From positions 1,426,001 through 1,490,000 of the forward strand of contig NZ_BJHV01000001.1 of NCBI RefSeq assembly GCF_005405925.1: 64,000 bases of DNA. Direction: 5' to 3'. Position numbers and translations under genes: made by a program. Under the pieces are notes generated by a model. That model was given only the letters and a program-made list of their open reading frames with translations, made no database searches and had not been told where the DNA came from. Shown piece after piece: positions 8,926 through 16,248 of this stretch (its first letter is position 1; each line of letters starts with the position of its first letter). The stretch comes from Streptomyces antimycoticus (lineage in GTDB: Bacteria > Actinomycetota > Actinomycetes > Streptomycetales > Streptomycetaceae).

Positions 8926-9837
8926 ATGGACTTATCTGTGACCAGCACCGACCTCTCCGCCGACGCCGCCGTCTCCACCAGCGCCGCCTCCGTGTTCATC
9001 CCCGCCCCGGTGACGCCCTACCAGGGGGACATCGCCCGCTACTGGGACGGCGAGGCCAGGCCGGTGAACCTGCGTCTCGGCGATGTCGACGGCCTTTACC
9101 ACCACCACTACGGCATCGGCGCCGTCGACCGCACCGCCCTCGGCGACACCGACGACAGTGCGTACGAGAAGAGGCTGATCGCCGAACTCCACCGCCTGGA
9201 ATCGGCACAGGCCGAGCTCCTCCTGGACCACCTCGGCCCCGTGGAGCGCGACGACACGCTCGTGGACGCCGGCTGCGGCCGCGGCGGCTCGATGGTCATG
9301 GCCCACCAGCGCTTCGGGTGCCAGGTCGAGGGCGTCACCCTGTCGGCCAAGCAGGCGGACTTCGCCAACCAGCGTGCCCACGAGCTCGGCATCGAGGACC
9401 ACGTCCACGCCCGCGTCTGCAATATGCTCGGTACGCCCTTCGAGACCGGGCAGATCGCGGCCTCGTGGAACAACGAGTCGAGCATGTACGTCGACCTGCA
9501 CGACCTCTTCGCCGAACACTCCCGCATCCTCGAGGTCGGCGGTCGCTATGTGACCATCACCGGCTGCTGGAACCCCCGTTACGGCCAGCCCTCGAAGTGG
9601 GTCTCCCAGATCAACGCGCACTTCGAGTGCAACATCCACTCCCGCCGGGAGTATCTGCGCGCCATGGCCGACAATCGCCTCGTACCGCAGGCCGTCATCG
9701 ACCTGACCGCCGCGACCCTGCCGTACTGGGAGCTGCGAGCCACGTCCTCGCTGGTCACCGGCATTGAGGAAGCGTTCATCAACTCCTACAAGGACGGCTC
9801 CTTCCAGTACCTCCTGATCGCGGCCGACCGCGTCTGA
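8926..9837 (+). CDS. geranyl diphosphate 2-C-methyltransferase
   Basis: This 303-residue SAM-dependent enzyme methylates C2 of geranyl diphosphate, supplying the substrate of the preceding cyclase. Recognisable blocks are PYQGDIARYWDGEARPVNLRL (31-51), the Gly/His-rich LYHHHYGIG, SAM motif I at LVDAGCGRGGS (112-122), SWNNESSMYVDL and the SKWVSQINAHF segment. With the ATG at 8926, codon 3 is the rare leucine codon TTA, which would make translation bldA-dependent. A GTG at 8938 would exclude it. Neither start has a strong Shine-Dalgarno, consistent with coupling to the upstream gene, whose stop is five bases away. Confidence 0.92.
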   Translation: MDLSVTSTDLSADAAVSTSAASVFIPAPVTPYQGDIARYWDGEARPVNLRLGDVDGLYHHHYGIGAVDRTALGDTDDSAYEKRLIAELHRLESAQAELLLDHLGPVERDDTLVDAGCGRGGSMVMAHQRFGCQVEGVTLSAKQADFANQRAHELGIEDHVHARVCNMLGTPFETGQIAASWNNESSMYVDLHDLFAEHSRILEVGGRYVTITGCWNPRYGQPSKWVSQINAHFECNIHSRREYLRAMADNRLVPQAVIDLTAATLPYWELRATSSLVTGIEEAFINSYKDGSFQYLLIAADRV

Positions 9838-9853
9838 CCGCCTCCTGGCACCT

Positions 9854-9881
9854 CGCCCCGTCGCCCTATGGTGGCGGGGCG
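9854..9881 (+). terminator. probable terminator of the 2-MIB operon
   Basis: A GC-rich hairpin (CGCCCC and GCC on the left, GGC and GGGGCG on the right, with a 3-base bulge) starts 16 bases after the methyltransferase stop. There is no U-tract, as is usual in Streptomyces. Confidence 0.45.
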
Positions 9882-9927
9882 AAGCGCTGTCAGCCGGCTC
9901 TCGGGTTGTCTCCGTACACTGACGGGC

Positions 9928-10311
9928 ATGGCATGCCGCATCAGTGAACTGGTCCTCGATTGCGCCGACGCCGAGCGGCTCGCCGCATTCTGGAGCGAGG
10001 TGCTCGGCTACGTGGAGCTCGGCCGGGAAGACGACGGAAGCATCGAGATCGGGCCGCCCGACACCGGTTTCGGCGGTCTGCAGCCCACTCTCGTCCTCAG
10101 CCCCAGCAGCGACCCGCGGACCGGGAAGCTCCCGCTGCACATCGACGTCAACGCCACCGACCGCGACCAGGACGCCGAGCTGGAGCGGCTGCTCGCTCTC
10201 GGCGCCAGGCCCGCGGACGTCGGCCAGACCGGCAGCGAGAACTGGCACGTCCTGGCCGACCCGGAAGGCAACGTGTTCTGCCTCCTGCACGCCCGGCTCC
10301 AGCAGCCCTGA
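9928..10311 (+). CDS. VOC (glyoxalase/bleomycin-resistance-like) family protein
   Basis: This small 127-residue single-module VOC protein begins with SELVLDCADAERLAAFWSEVLGYVE (6-30) and ends with ENWHVLADPEGNVFCLLH. These are the two beta-alpha-beta-beta-beta half motifs of the glyoxalase_6-like subgroup. The aspartate/glutamate pattern of the last strand (DPEGNVFCL) is typical. The substrate is unknown. It stands alone, convergent with the monooxygenase that ends at 10355. Confidence 0.85.
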   Translation: MACRISELVLDCADAERLAAFWSEVLGYVELGREDDGSIEIGPPDTGFGGLQPTLVLSPSSDPRTGKLPLHIDVNATDRDQDAELERLLALGARPADVGQTGSENWHVLADPEGNVFCLLHARLQQP

Positions 10312-10354
10312 CCAGGGACGGACGCGGCCACTGTGGGTGCCCTGGGCCGGTGTC

Positions 10355-11488
10355 TCACGGGGTCTGCTCGTGGCCGGTCATCATGGTGATCAGGCTGTGG
10401 GGTGCGCCTGCTCCGTAGAACATCTCGTGGACCTGGACTCCTTCGGCGGCGGCCGCGGCGCTGCGGGGGAACATGGCCTGCTCGTACGCGGTGAGCGCGG
10501 CCTCGATGTCCTCGGGGTGCGCGGCGAGGGCCTCGCCCAGTTCGGCGCCGTCGTACATGGCCAGGTTGGCGCCCTCGCCGTTCGGGAGCGAGAGGTGGGC
10601 GGCGTCGCCGAGCAGGGTCACCCCCGGCTGCCGCTCCCACCGGTGCTCGATGGGCAGGGCGTAGAGGGGCCGCAGGACCGGTGCGGTGTCACCGCCGGCG
10701 AGCAGCGCGGTGAGTTCCGGTGCCCAGCCGTCGAATTCCCGCATGATCCGGGCGGTGGCCGCGGCGGGATCGGTGAAGTCGATGTTCGCGAACCAGTCCC
10801 GCGGCCGGGCCAGCATCACGTAGGCGTGCAGAGTGCCGGCCCTCTCCCGGTGAGCCAGGAATCCCTTGCCCGGCGCGAGCGCGAACAGCGACCCGCTGCC
10901 GACCGCTTTCGCGCTGTCCGGATGCCGGGTGTCGGCGTCGAACAGGGAGGTCTCGACGTACGACATGCCGATGTACTCGGGGGTCGCAGGGGACAGCAGT
11001 GGCCGGACTCGGGACCACGCGCCGTCCGCGCCGACCAGCAGGCCGGTGGTGACGGTGGTGCCGTCCGCGAAGGTCACCTCATGGCGGCCCGCGCCGAGGG
11101 CACGGGTGCCGCTCACCTTGTGGCCCCACCGGACAGTGCCGGCCGGGAGCGAGTCGAGGAGCATCTGCCGCAGCTCGCCGCGCAGCACCTCGGGGTTGCC
11201 ACCCGTACCGTCGTCGGCCTTGTCGAGCAGGACGGTCCCGGCCGGGTCGAGAACCCGTATCGCCTGGCGGCCCTCCAGGATGAGGCCACAGAACTCGTCC
11301 ATCAGACCGGCCGCCCGCAAAGCGGGCTGGCCGCTGTCCTCGTGGATGTCGAGCATCCCGCCCTGCGCACGCGCCGTCGGAGAGACCTCCGCCTCGTAGA
11401 CCGTGGCCGGGATGCCGTGGAGGTGCAGGACGCGGGCGAGCGTCAGGCCGCCGAGTCCGGCACCGATGATCGTGACGTCAGTGGTCAT
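10355..11488 (-). CDS. FAD-dependent monooxygenase, TetX / aromatic-hydroxylase type
   Basis: This 377-residue class A flavoprotein monooxygenase has the FAD dinucleotide loop (TIIGAGLGGLTLAR, 6-19) and a LVGADGAWSRVR motif. Its second FAD motif is GDAAHLSLPNGEGANLAMYDGAEL, which is the form seen in TetX-like hydroxylases. Such enzymes hydroxylate tetracyclines or other polar aromatics, but resistance cannot be claimed from the sequence. It is divergent from the phosphatase regulator at 11704; the shared 215-bp gap holds a 10-bp repeat array. The ATG at 11488 begins the first beta strand. Confidence 0.85.
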   Translation of the reverse strand: MTTDVTIIGAGLGGLTLARVLHLHGIPATVYEAEVSPTARAQGGMLDIHEDSGQPALRAAGLMDEFCGLILEGRQAIRVLDPAGTVLLDKADDGTGGNPEVLRGELRQMLLDSLPAGTVRWGHKVSGTRALGAGRHEVTFADGTTVTTGLLVGADGAWSRVRPLLSPATPEYIGMSYVETSLFDADTRHPDSAKAVGSGSLFALAPGKGFLAHRERAGTLHAYVMLARPRDWFANIDFTDPAAATARIMREFDGWAPELTALLAGGDTAPVLRPLYALPIEHRWERQPGVTLLGDAAHLSLPNGEGANLAMYDGAELGEALAAHPEDIEAALTAYEQAMFPRSAAAAAEGVQVHEMFYGAGAPHSLITMMTGHEQTP

Positions 11489-11580
11489 GGTGGTTCCCTG
11501 CTGTCGGACGCCTGCCGAATGGGCATCCGGCAGGATTTCCCGAACGGTTCCGGACCCCGCCGACACGCCACCGACAACGC

Positions 11581-11650
11581 GACCGACAGCCACCGACAGC
11601 CACCGACAGCCACCGACAGCCACCGACAGCCACCGACAGCCACCGACAAA
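11581..11650. repeat. array of about seven 10-bp direct repeats (CACCGACAGC)
   Basis: Seven consecutive 10-base units occupy this span. Five are identical CACCGACAGC; the first has G for C and the last ends AAA. A degenerate copy may precede it at about 11569-11580. The period equals one turn of B-DNA, so every unit presents the same face. The array lies between the divergent TetX-like and phosphatase-regulator genes, within 55 bp of the latter's start, which suggests a multi-site protein-binding region. It has no spacer structure and is not a CRISPR. Confidence 0.85.
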
Positions 11651-11703
11651 GAGCATGTGCGTACCGGCACCGCCGTCACCCCTGACGGGCGTAATGTGTG
11701 CAT

Positions 11704-14247
11704 ATGGGTGATGTTCGGTGCGGTTGGTGCGATGCGCCGCTACCGAATCAGGCCGGCCGCAACCGGCGGTATTGCAGTCCGGCACACCGGCAGGCGGCCT
11801 GGCGGGCGCGGTCTCGATGGCCGGCGGCGGCCGAGACGCGGCAGGCGATGGTGCTCGCGAGCGCGGATCTGCTGGACCGGGTTCAGTCGGCTGCGCGGCA
11901 GGCGAGTGAGCTGTCCCCGGCGAGGGAAGCCGCGGTGGGCTCTCACTGTGCCGCGGTGGCGGAGGTTCCCGGGCTGGCCGAGCGATTGGTGCGGTATGCG
12001 GTGCTGGCCGATCGGCAGGCCGGGGTCGGCTGGGCGCGGATCGGTGCCGCCTTCGGGATCGGCGCCGAGGCGGCCAGGCGCCGCTTCGGGCCGGTGCGGC
12101 ACGTCGCGGAGGAGGAGCAGGGGACGCGGGACGATGCCACGCCTGCCGCCGGCTCCGGTATGGCGCTGCTGGATGCGTTCCTGTGCACGGCGGTACGGGA
12201 AACGGGCGCGTCCACGGGCCTGGTGTATCTGCTGCCGCCCGGCGGACGGGTGCTGCGGCTGGCCATGATGACCGGGGTGCCACCGAAGATCGCCGAGCTC
12301 TGGGAACGGTTGCGGCTTCGGGCTTCGGGTCCGTTGGCGGACGCGGTGCGTGAGCGGCGCCTGGTGTGGCTCGCCAGCCAGGCAGAGCTGGCGCGCCGCT
12401 ACCCGAAGGCAGCCCTGGTATGGCCCTACCCGGTGGCGCTGGCCGCCGCACCGATCACATCCGGCGCCACTGCTTGGGGCGGACTGGTGCTGCTGTGGCC
12501 CGGTCCGCGCCGGCCGCACCTGAGCGCCCATGAGCGCGCCGTGATCGACTCCACCTGCGACCGGGTGGGGGCATTCTTGCGGTATGCCGCCGAGGACGGG
12601 CACCCGATAGCGCCCGAAGAGCCGCACGTGGCGGCCCCGCCGCGGGCCTGGACCGCCGGGCCGGTCCAGGCACAGGCCGCGGTGGACTTCGCCGACCGTC
12701 TCCCGGAGGGCTGTTGCGCGCTGGACGTGGCGGGCCGGATCACTTTCCTCAGCGCCACCGCCGCCGATCTGCTCGGCGGGAGCGTCCCGGATCTGCTCGG
12801 CGCACCGCTGTGGGAGGCGCTGCCGTGGCTGGACGACCCGGTCTTCGACGACGGCTACCGGGCCGCGGTGCTCGGCCGCAGGCCCACGTCCTTCACCGCC
12901 CTGCGCCCGCCGGACCGGTGGCTGTCCTTCCAGCTCTGCCCGGATGCCTCCGGTGTCAGTGTGCGCGTCTCCCCCACCGACGACACCGCCCCGATCGACC
13001 GCCCGGCGTGCGGGGCGGACATCGCCACACCGACACGGTCCGGCAGGCTGTACGACCTGATGCACCTGGCCGGCGCGCTCACCGAGGCCGTCAGCGTTCA
13101 GGACGTGGTGGAGCTGACCGCCGACCTGATCCTGCCCGCCTTCGGCGCCCAGGGCTTCGTCCTGTCCGTGGCGGAGGGCGACCGGCTGCGTGTCGTCGGC
13201 CAGCGTGGCTACCCATCCGAGGTCATCAAGCGCTTCGATCTCCCCGCGTTCCGGGACGACTCGGCCCCTACCGTGCGCGCCGTGACCACCGGAGCACCCC
13301 TGTTCTTCGCGTCCCCGCACGAGATGAATCAGCTCGCTCCCGACATCCCGCGGCTGACCAAGAGGGCGGCCTGGGCGTTTCTGCCGCTGCTGGCCTCCGG
13401 TCGCCCGGTCGGCTGTTGCGTGGTCTCCTACGACCGGCCCCACGACTTCACCCCGGACGAACGCGCCGTCCTGACCTCTCTCGCCGGACTGATCGCCCAG
13501 GCCCTCGACCGCGCCCGGCTCTACGACGCCGAACACCAACTCGCCCACGGTCTGCAGTCCGGCCTGCTCCCCGCCGCCCTCCCCACCGTGCCCGGGCTGG
13601 AGGTGGCGGCCCGCTATCTGCCCACGGCGCGCGGCATGGACATCGGCGGCGACTTCTACGACCTCATCCGCTGCGACGCCACCACCGTCGCCGCGGCCAT
13701 CGGCGACGTCCAAGGCCACAGCGTGAACGCCGCCGCCCTCATGGGACAGGTCCGCACCGCCGTCCACGCCACCGCCGGGGCACATCCCGGGGAAGTCCTC
13801 GCCCGCACCAACCGCCTGCTCACCGACCTCGACCCCGGCCTGTTCACCAGTTGCCTCTACGCCCATATCGACCTGGCACGCCACGTTGCCCACCTGGCCA
13901 CCGCCGGGCACCCGCCCCCGCTCCTGCGCCACCCCGACGGGCACACCGAGGTCCTCCATCTGCCACCCGGCCTCCTGCTGGGGATCGAACCCAACGTCGA
14001 CTACCCGGCCACCGAGATCCCCCTGCCGCCCGGCGCCGTGCTGGCCCTCTACACCGACGGCCTCGTCGAGAGTCCCGACGTCGATCTCGACGACGCGACC
14101 ACCCACCTCGCTGACCAGCTCACCCAAGCCCGTGGCCAGTCCATGGACACCCTCGCCGACACCCTCATCCACCACGACCCGCACACCGATCCCCACAGCG
14201 ATGACATCGCCCTGCTGCTGCTCCACCCGCAAGCGGTCGTCGGATGA
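11704..14247 (+). CDS. zinc finger-HTH-GAF-PAS-GAF-PP2C (SpoIIE-type) regulator
   Basis: This is an 847-residue multidomain protein. Residues 6-28 form a CxxC...CxxxH finger (Cys6, Cys9, Cys24, His28). A helix-turn-helix-like segment follows at about 100-125 (GWARIGAAFGIGAEAARRRFG), then a GAF-like domain (about 145-290), a PAS-like domain (about 325-410) and a second GAF (about 440-600). The C-terminal PP2C phosphatase domain has its metal residues in GGDFYDLI, GDVQGHSVNAAALMG, YTDGLVES and SDDIALLLL. Streptomyces has many GAF/PAS-SpoIIE phosphatases acting on anti-anti-sigma factors. The N-terminal finger plus HTH is unusual and suggests direct DNA binding. A GTG at 11698 is an alternative start. 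Confidence 0.85.
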   Translation: MGDVRCGWCDAPLPNQAGRNRRYCSPAHRQAAWRARSRWPAAAETRQAMVLASADLLDRVQSAARQASELSPAREAAVGSHCAAVAEVPGLAERLVRYAVLADRQAGVGWARIGAAFGIGAEAARRRFGPVRHVAEEEQGTRDDATPAAGSGMALLDAFLCTAVRETGASTGLVYLLPPGGRVLRLAMMTGVPPKIAELWERLRLRASGPLADAVRERRLVWLASQAELARRYPKAALVWPYPVALAAAPITSGATAWGGLVLLWPGPRRPHLSAHERAVIDSTCDRVGAFLRYAAEDGHPIAPEEPHVAAPPRAWTAGPVQAQAAVDFADRLPEGCCALDVAGRITFLSATAADLLGGSVPDLLGAPLWEALPWLDDPVFDDGYRAAVLGRRPTSFTALRPPDRWLSFQLCPDASGVSVRVSPTDDTAPIDRPACGADIATPTRSGRLYDLMHLAGALTEAVSVQDVVELTADLILPAFGAQGFVLSVAEGDRLRVVGQRGYPSEVIKRFDLPAFRDDSAPTVRAVTTGAPLFFASPHEMNQLAPDIPRLTKRAAWAFLPLLASGRPVGCCVVSYDRPHDFTPDERAVLTSLAGLIAQALDRARLYDAEHQLAHGLQSGLLPAALPTVPGLEVAARYLPTARGMDIGGDFYDLIRCDATTVAAAIGDVQGHSVNAAALMGQVRTAVHATAGAHPGEVLARTNRLLTDLDPGLFTSCLYAHIDLARHVAHLATAGHPPPLLRHPDGHTEVLHLPPGLLLGIEPNVDYPATEIPLPPGAVLALYTDGLVESPDVDLDDATTHLADQLTQARGQSMDTLADTLIHHDPHTDPHSDDIALLLLHPQAVVG

Positions 14248-14298
14248 CAGGGCCATCGCCCGGCTCGAGCCATCGCCCGGCTCGCCGAGCCCGCGCCT

Positions 14299-15351
14299 TC
14301 AGCGTCGCGCCCGCGCCCTGTGCGGTGGGACGAGGCGCTCGCCGGACACGAGCGTGCCGGCCTGCTTGATCTGCCGCAGCACAGGAGAGACCTCCATGCT
14401 CTGGAGGCCGGACAGCGACCCGATGCGGTCCGAGGTGTACTCGAACAGTTCGTCGAGGTCGCGGCAGTGCGCGACGGCTTGGAGGTTGTAGGGCCCCGAG
14501 ACGGCCGCGGCGAAGGCTATTTGGGGTTCCTGCGCGAGTGTGCGGCCGATGTCCTTGACCGCCGTCGGGTGCGCGCGGAGCCAAAGGTTCGCCCGAGCGT
14601 GATAGCCCAGTGCGGCCGGGGCGATCTCGACGTCGATGTGGACGACGCGGCGCCGGAGCAAGGCGTGAAGACGGCGTGATGCGCGCCCAGGCGTGAGGTT
14701 CGCCGCCGCGCCGAGATCGACGAGGCCGGCGCGACCGTCCACGGCGAGAAGGTCGAGCATCTTCTCGTCCTCGGGGTCGAGGTGCACGGGAACGCGAGGG
14801 ACCACCGGGGATTCGGCGAAAGGGGCGCCATCGCTCCCGAGCGTCGACTCCTGCTGTGGAGTCAGCGTGCCGCGTAGCGCGGCCCAATAGTGGCCGCGGC
14901 CTCCGACGAACTGACGCAGTATGGCGGACGCGTTGATGTCGATGACGGCCGCGGTGCGCGGAAGTCGCCGGCCGAGGAGTTCCTCGCGCTGTTCCCGCGT
15001 CCGCGACCGGACCGCGCAAGTGATCTCGGAGCCCGCGGCGGCGAGGGCCACCCAGCTGACATCGTCGCGCTGCGCGAGTGCGTCGGCGATCGCCGTGACG
15101 CTGCCGGGGCGGCACCGCAGTCGCACCAGCCACCTGCTCTGTCCCAGTGCCCCCGGATCGACGACACCGGCTACGCGGATGACGCCATCGGCGAGCAACC
15201 GGCGATAGCGGCGGCCGACGGCCCCCTCGGACAGACCGAGCACAGCGGCGATCGAGGCGAACGAGGCCCGCGGAGCCACCTGGAGTGCGCGAATGACCCG
15301 CACATCATCGGGCTGCACAGCGGCGGATTCGGCCATCAGCGCTCCTGTCAT
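14299..15351 (-). CDS. tandem (two-module) Lrp/AsnC-type regulator
   Basis: The protein has 350 residues, more than twice a normal Lrp, and contains two consecutive HTH-RAM units. The first HTH is at about 14-60 (VRVIRALQVAPRASFASIAAVLGLSEGAVGRRYRRLLADGVI). The second is at about 205-245 (EDEKMLDLLAVDGRAGLVDLGAAANLTPGRASRRLHALL). Each is followed by an effector-binding half. Such fused Lrp proteins are common in Streptomyces, and their ligands are mostly unknown. It is divergent from the SDR gene at 15492, the most likely target. A second in-frame Met at 15336 is possible as start. Confidence 0.85.
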   Translation of the reverse strand: MTGALMAESAAVQPDDVRVIRALQVAPRASFASIAAVLGLSEGAVGRRYRRLLADGVIRVAGVVDPGALGQSRWLVRLRCRPGSVTAIADALAQRDDVSWVALAAAGSEITCAVRSRTREQREELLGRRLPRTAAVIDINASAILRQFVGGRGHYWAALRGTLTPQQESTLGSDGAPFAESPVVPRVPVHLDPEDEKMLDLLAVDGRAGLVDLGAAANLTPGRASRRLHALLRRRVVHIDVEIAPAALGYHARANLWLRAHPTAVKDIGRTLAQEPQIAFAAAVSGPYNLQAVAHCRDLDELFEYTSDRIGSLSGLQSMEVSPVLRQIKQAGTLVSGERLVPPHRARARR

Positions 15352-15491
15352 GAGGGCGATCGTACAAATCCGCGCCCCGGACGTGCCCCGAGTGCGAGGG
15401 AGCGGCAAGGCTTGCAGCGCATCAGGGGTGCCCGCCCGTGGCGGTCGGCACTCCGCGACTCGAAGCAAGGGAAATAAGGGGATGACGCGGA

Positions 15492-16216
15492 ATGTCGTCA
15501 ACTGACGCGGACCGGCACCCGCCAACCGCTCTCATCGTCGGGGCGTCGCGCGGTCTCGGACACGCGATGGCGGCCGAACTCTTCGACAGGGGATGGAACG
15601 TCATCGGCACGGTACGAGACGCAACCGCTCGCACCCTGCTGCACGACCTCGCGGACCGCTCCGACGGACGCGTCAGCGTCGAGCATCTTGACATCAACGA
15701 GCCCACGCAGTTGGCGCCCCTCCATGAGCGTCTCGCCCCACGCACACTCGACGTGCTCTTCGTCAACGCGGGGACCACGAACAACGAGCCGACGCCGATC
15801 GGTGCCGTTCCGACAGCCGACTTCGTGGACGTGATGGTCACCAACGCGCTCAGCCCCATGCGCGTCATCGAAGCACTCGAAGACCTCGTCTCTCCGACCG
15901 GACTCATCGGGGCGATGTCCTCCGGGCAAGGCAGCATCACGAACAACACGACCGCATCGCGCGAGGTCTACCGGGGCAGCAAGGCAGCCCTGAACATGTT
16001 CCTGCGCGGCTTCTCGGTCCGGCAGGTCCAACAGCACGAAAGCCGACGCGCGTTCGTGCTCATGGCGCCTGGCTGGGTCGGCACCGCCCTGGGGGACCGG
16101 ACGCGCCACTCACCATCGACGAGAGCGTCCCGCGGGTGGTGGACGTTCTGCTGTCGAGGCTGGGGAAGCCCGGTCTCGCGTATCTGGATCGCTTCGGTCA
16201 GACCGTCCCATGGTGA
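15492..16216 (+). pseudogene. short-chain dehydrogenase with C-terminal frameshift
   Basis: The first 200 residues are a complete SDR core with the nucleotide loop GASRGLGHAMA (17-27), the FVNAG strand and the catalytic S...YRGSK. In the five-G run at 16091-16095 the frame is lost. The annotated frame then gives a basic nonsense tail. Moving to the next frame restores a family-like end (GPDAPLTIDESVPRVVDVLL to FGQTVPW and a stop at 16216). One missing G explains everything. This may be a sequencing error, so the protein could be intact at about 241 residues. The divergent tandem Lrp gene is its likely regulator. Confidence 0.75.
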
Positions 16217-16248
16217 ACCCCACCCCGGAGGGGACACTGGGGCACCGC

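Noticed and set aside
8932..10290. Leftward open frame of about 450 codons opposite the methyltransferase and VOC genes
   Set aside because: The true genes on the plus strand have clear family motifs; the leftward translation matches nothing and is compositionally artefactual.
10355..11488. Tetracycline-inactivating TetX gene
   Set aside because: The motifs place it in the same flavoprotein class, but substrate specificity cannot be read from them, so only TetX-like is claimed.
11581..11650. Repeat array as a CRISPR
   Set aside because: The 10-bp units are contiguous with no spacers and no cas genes are near.
11740..14256. Leftward open frame of over 800 codons opposite the PP2C regulator
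   Set aside because: Antisense shadow of the phosphatase gene; no domain or motif recognised.
16091..16095. Programmed ribosomal frameshifting in the SDR, dioxygenase, PP2C and zinc-ribbon genes
   Set aside because: The breaks lie in unrelated genes, lack a common slippery site plus downstream structure, and are all explained by single missing bases in G/C runs.
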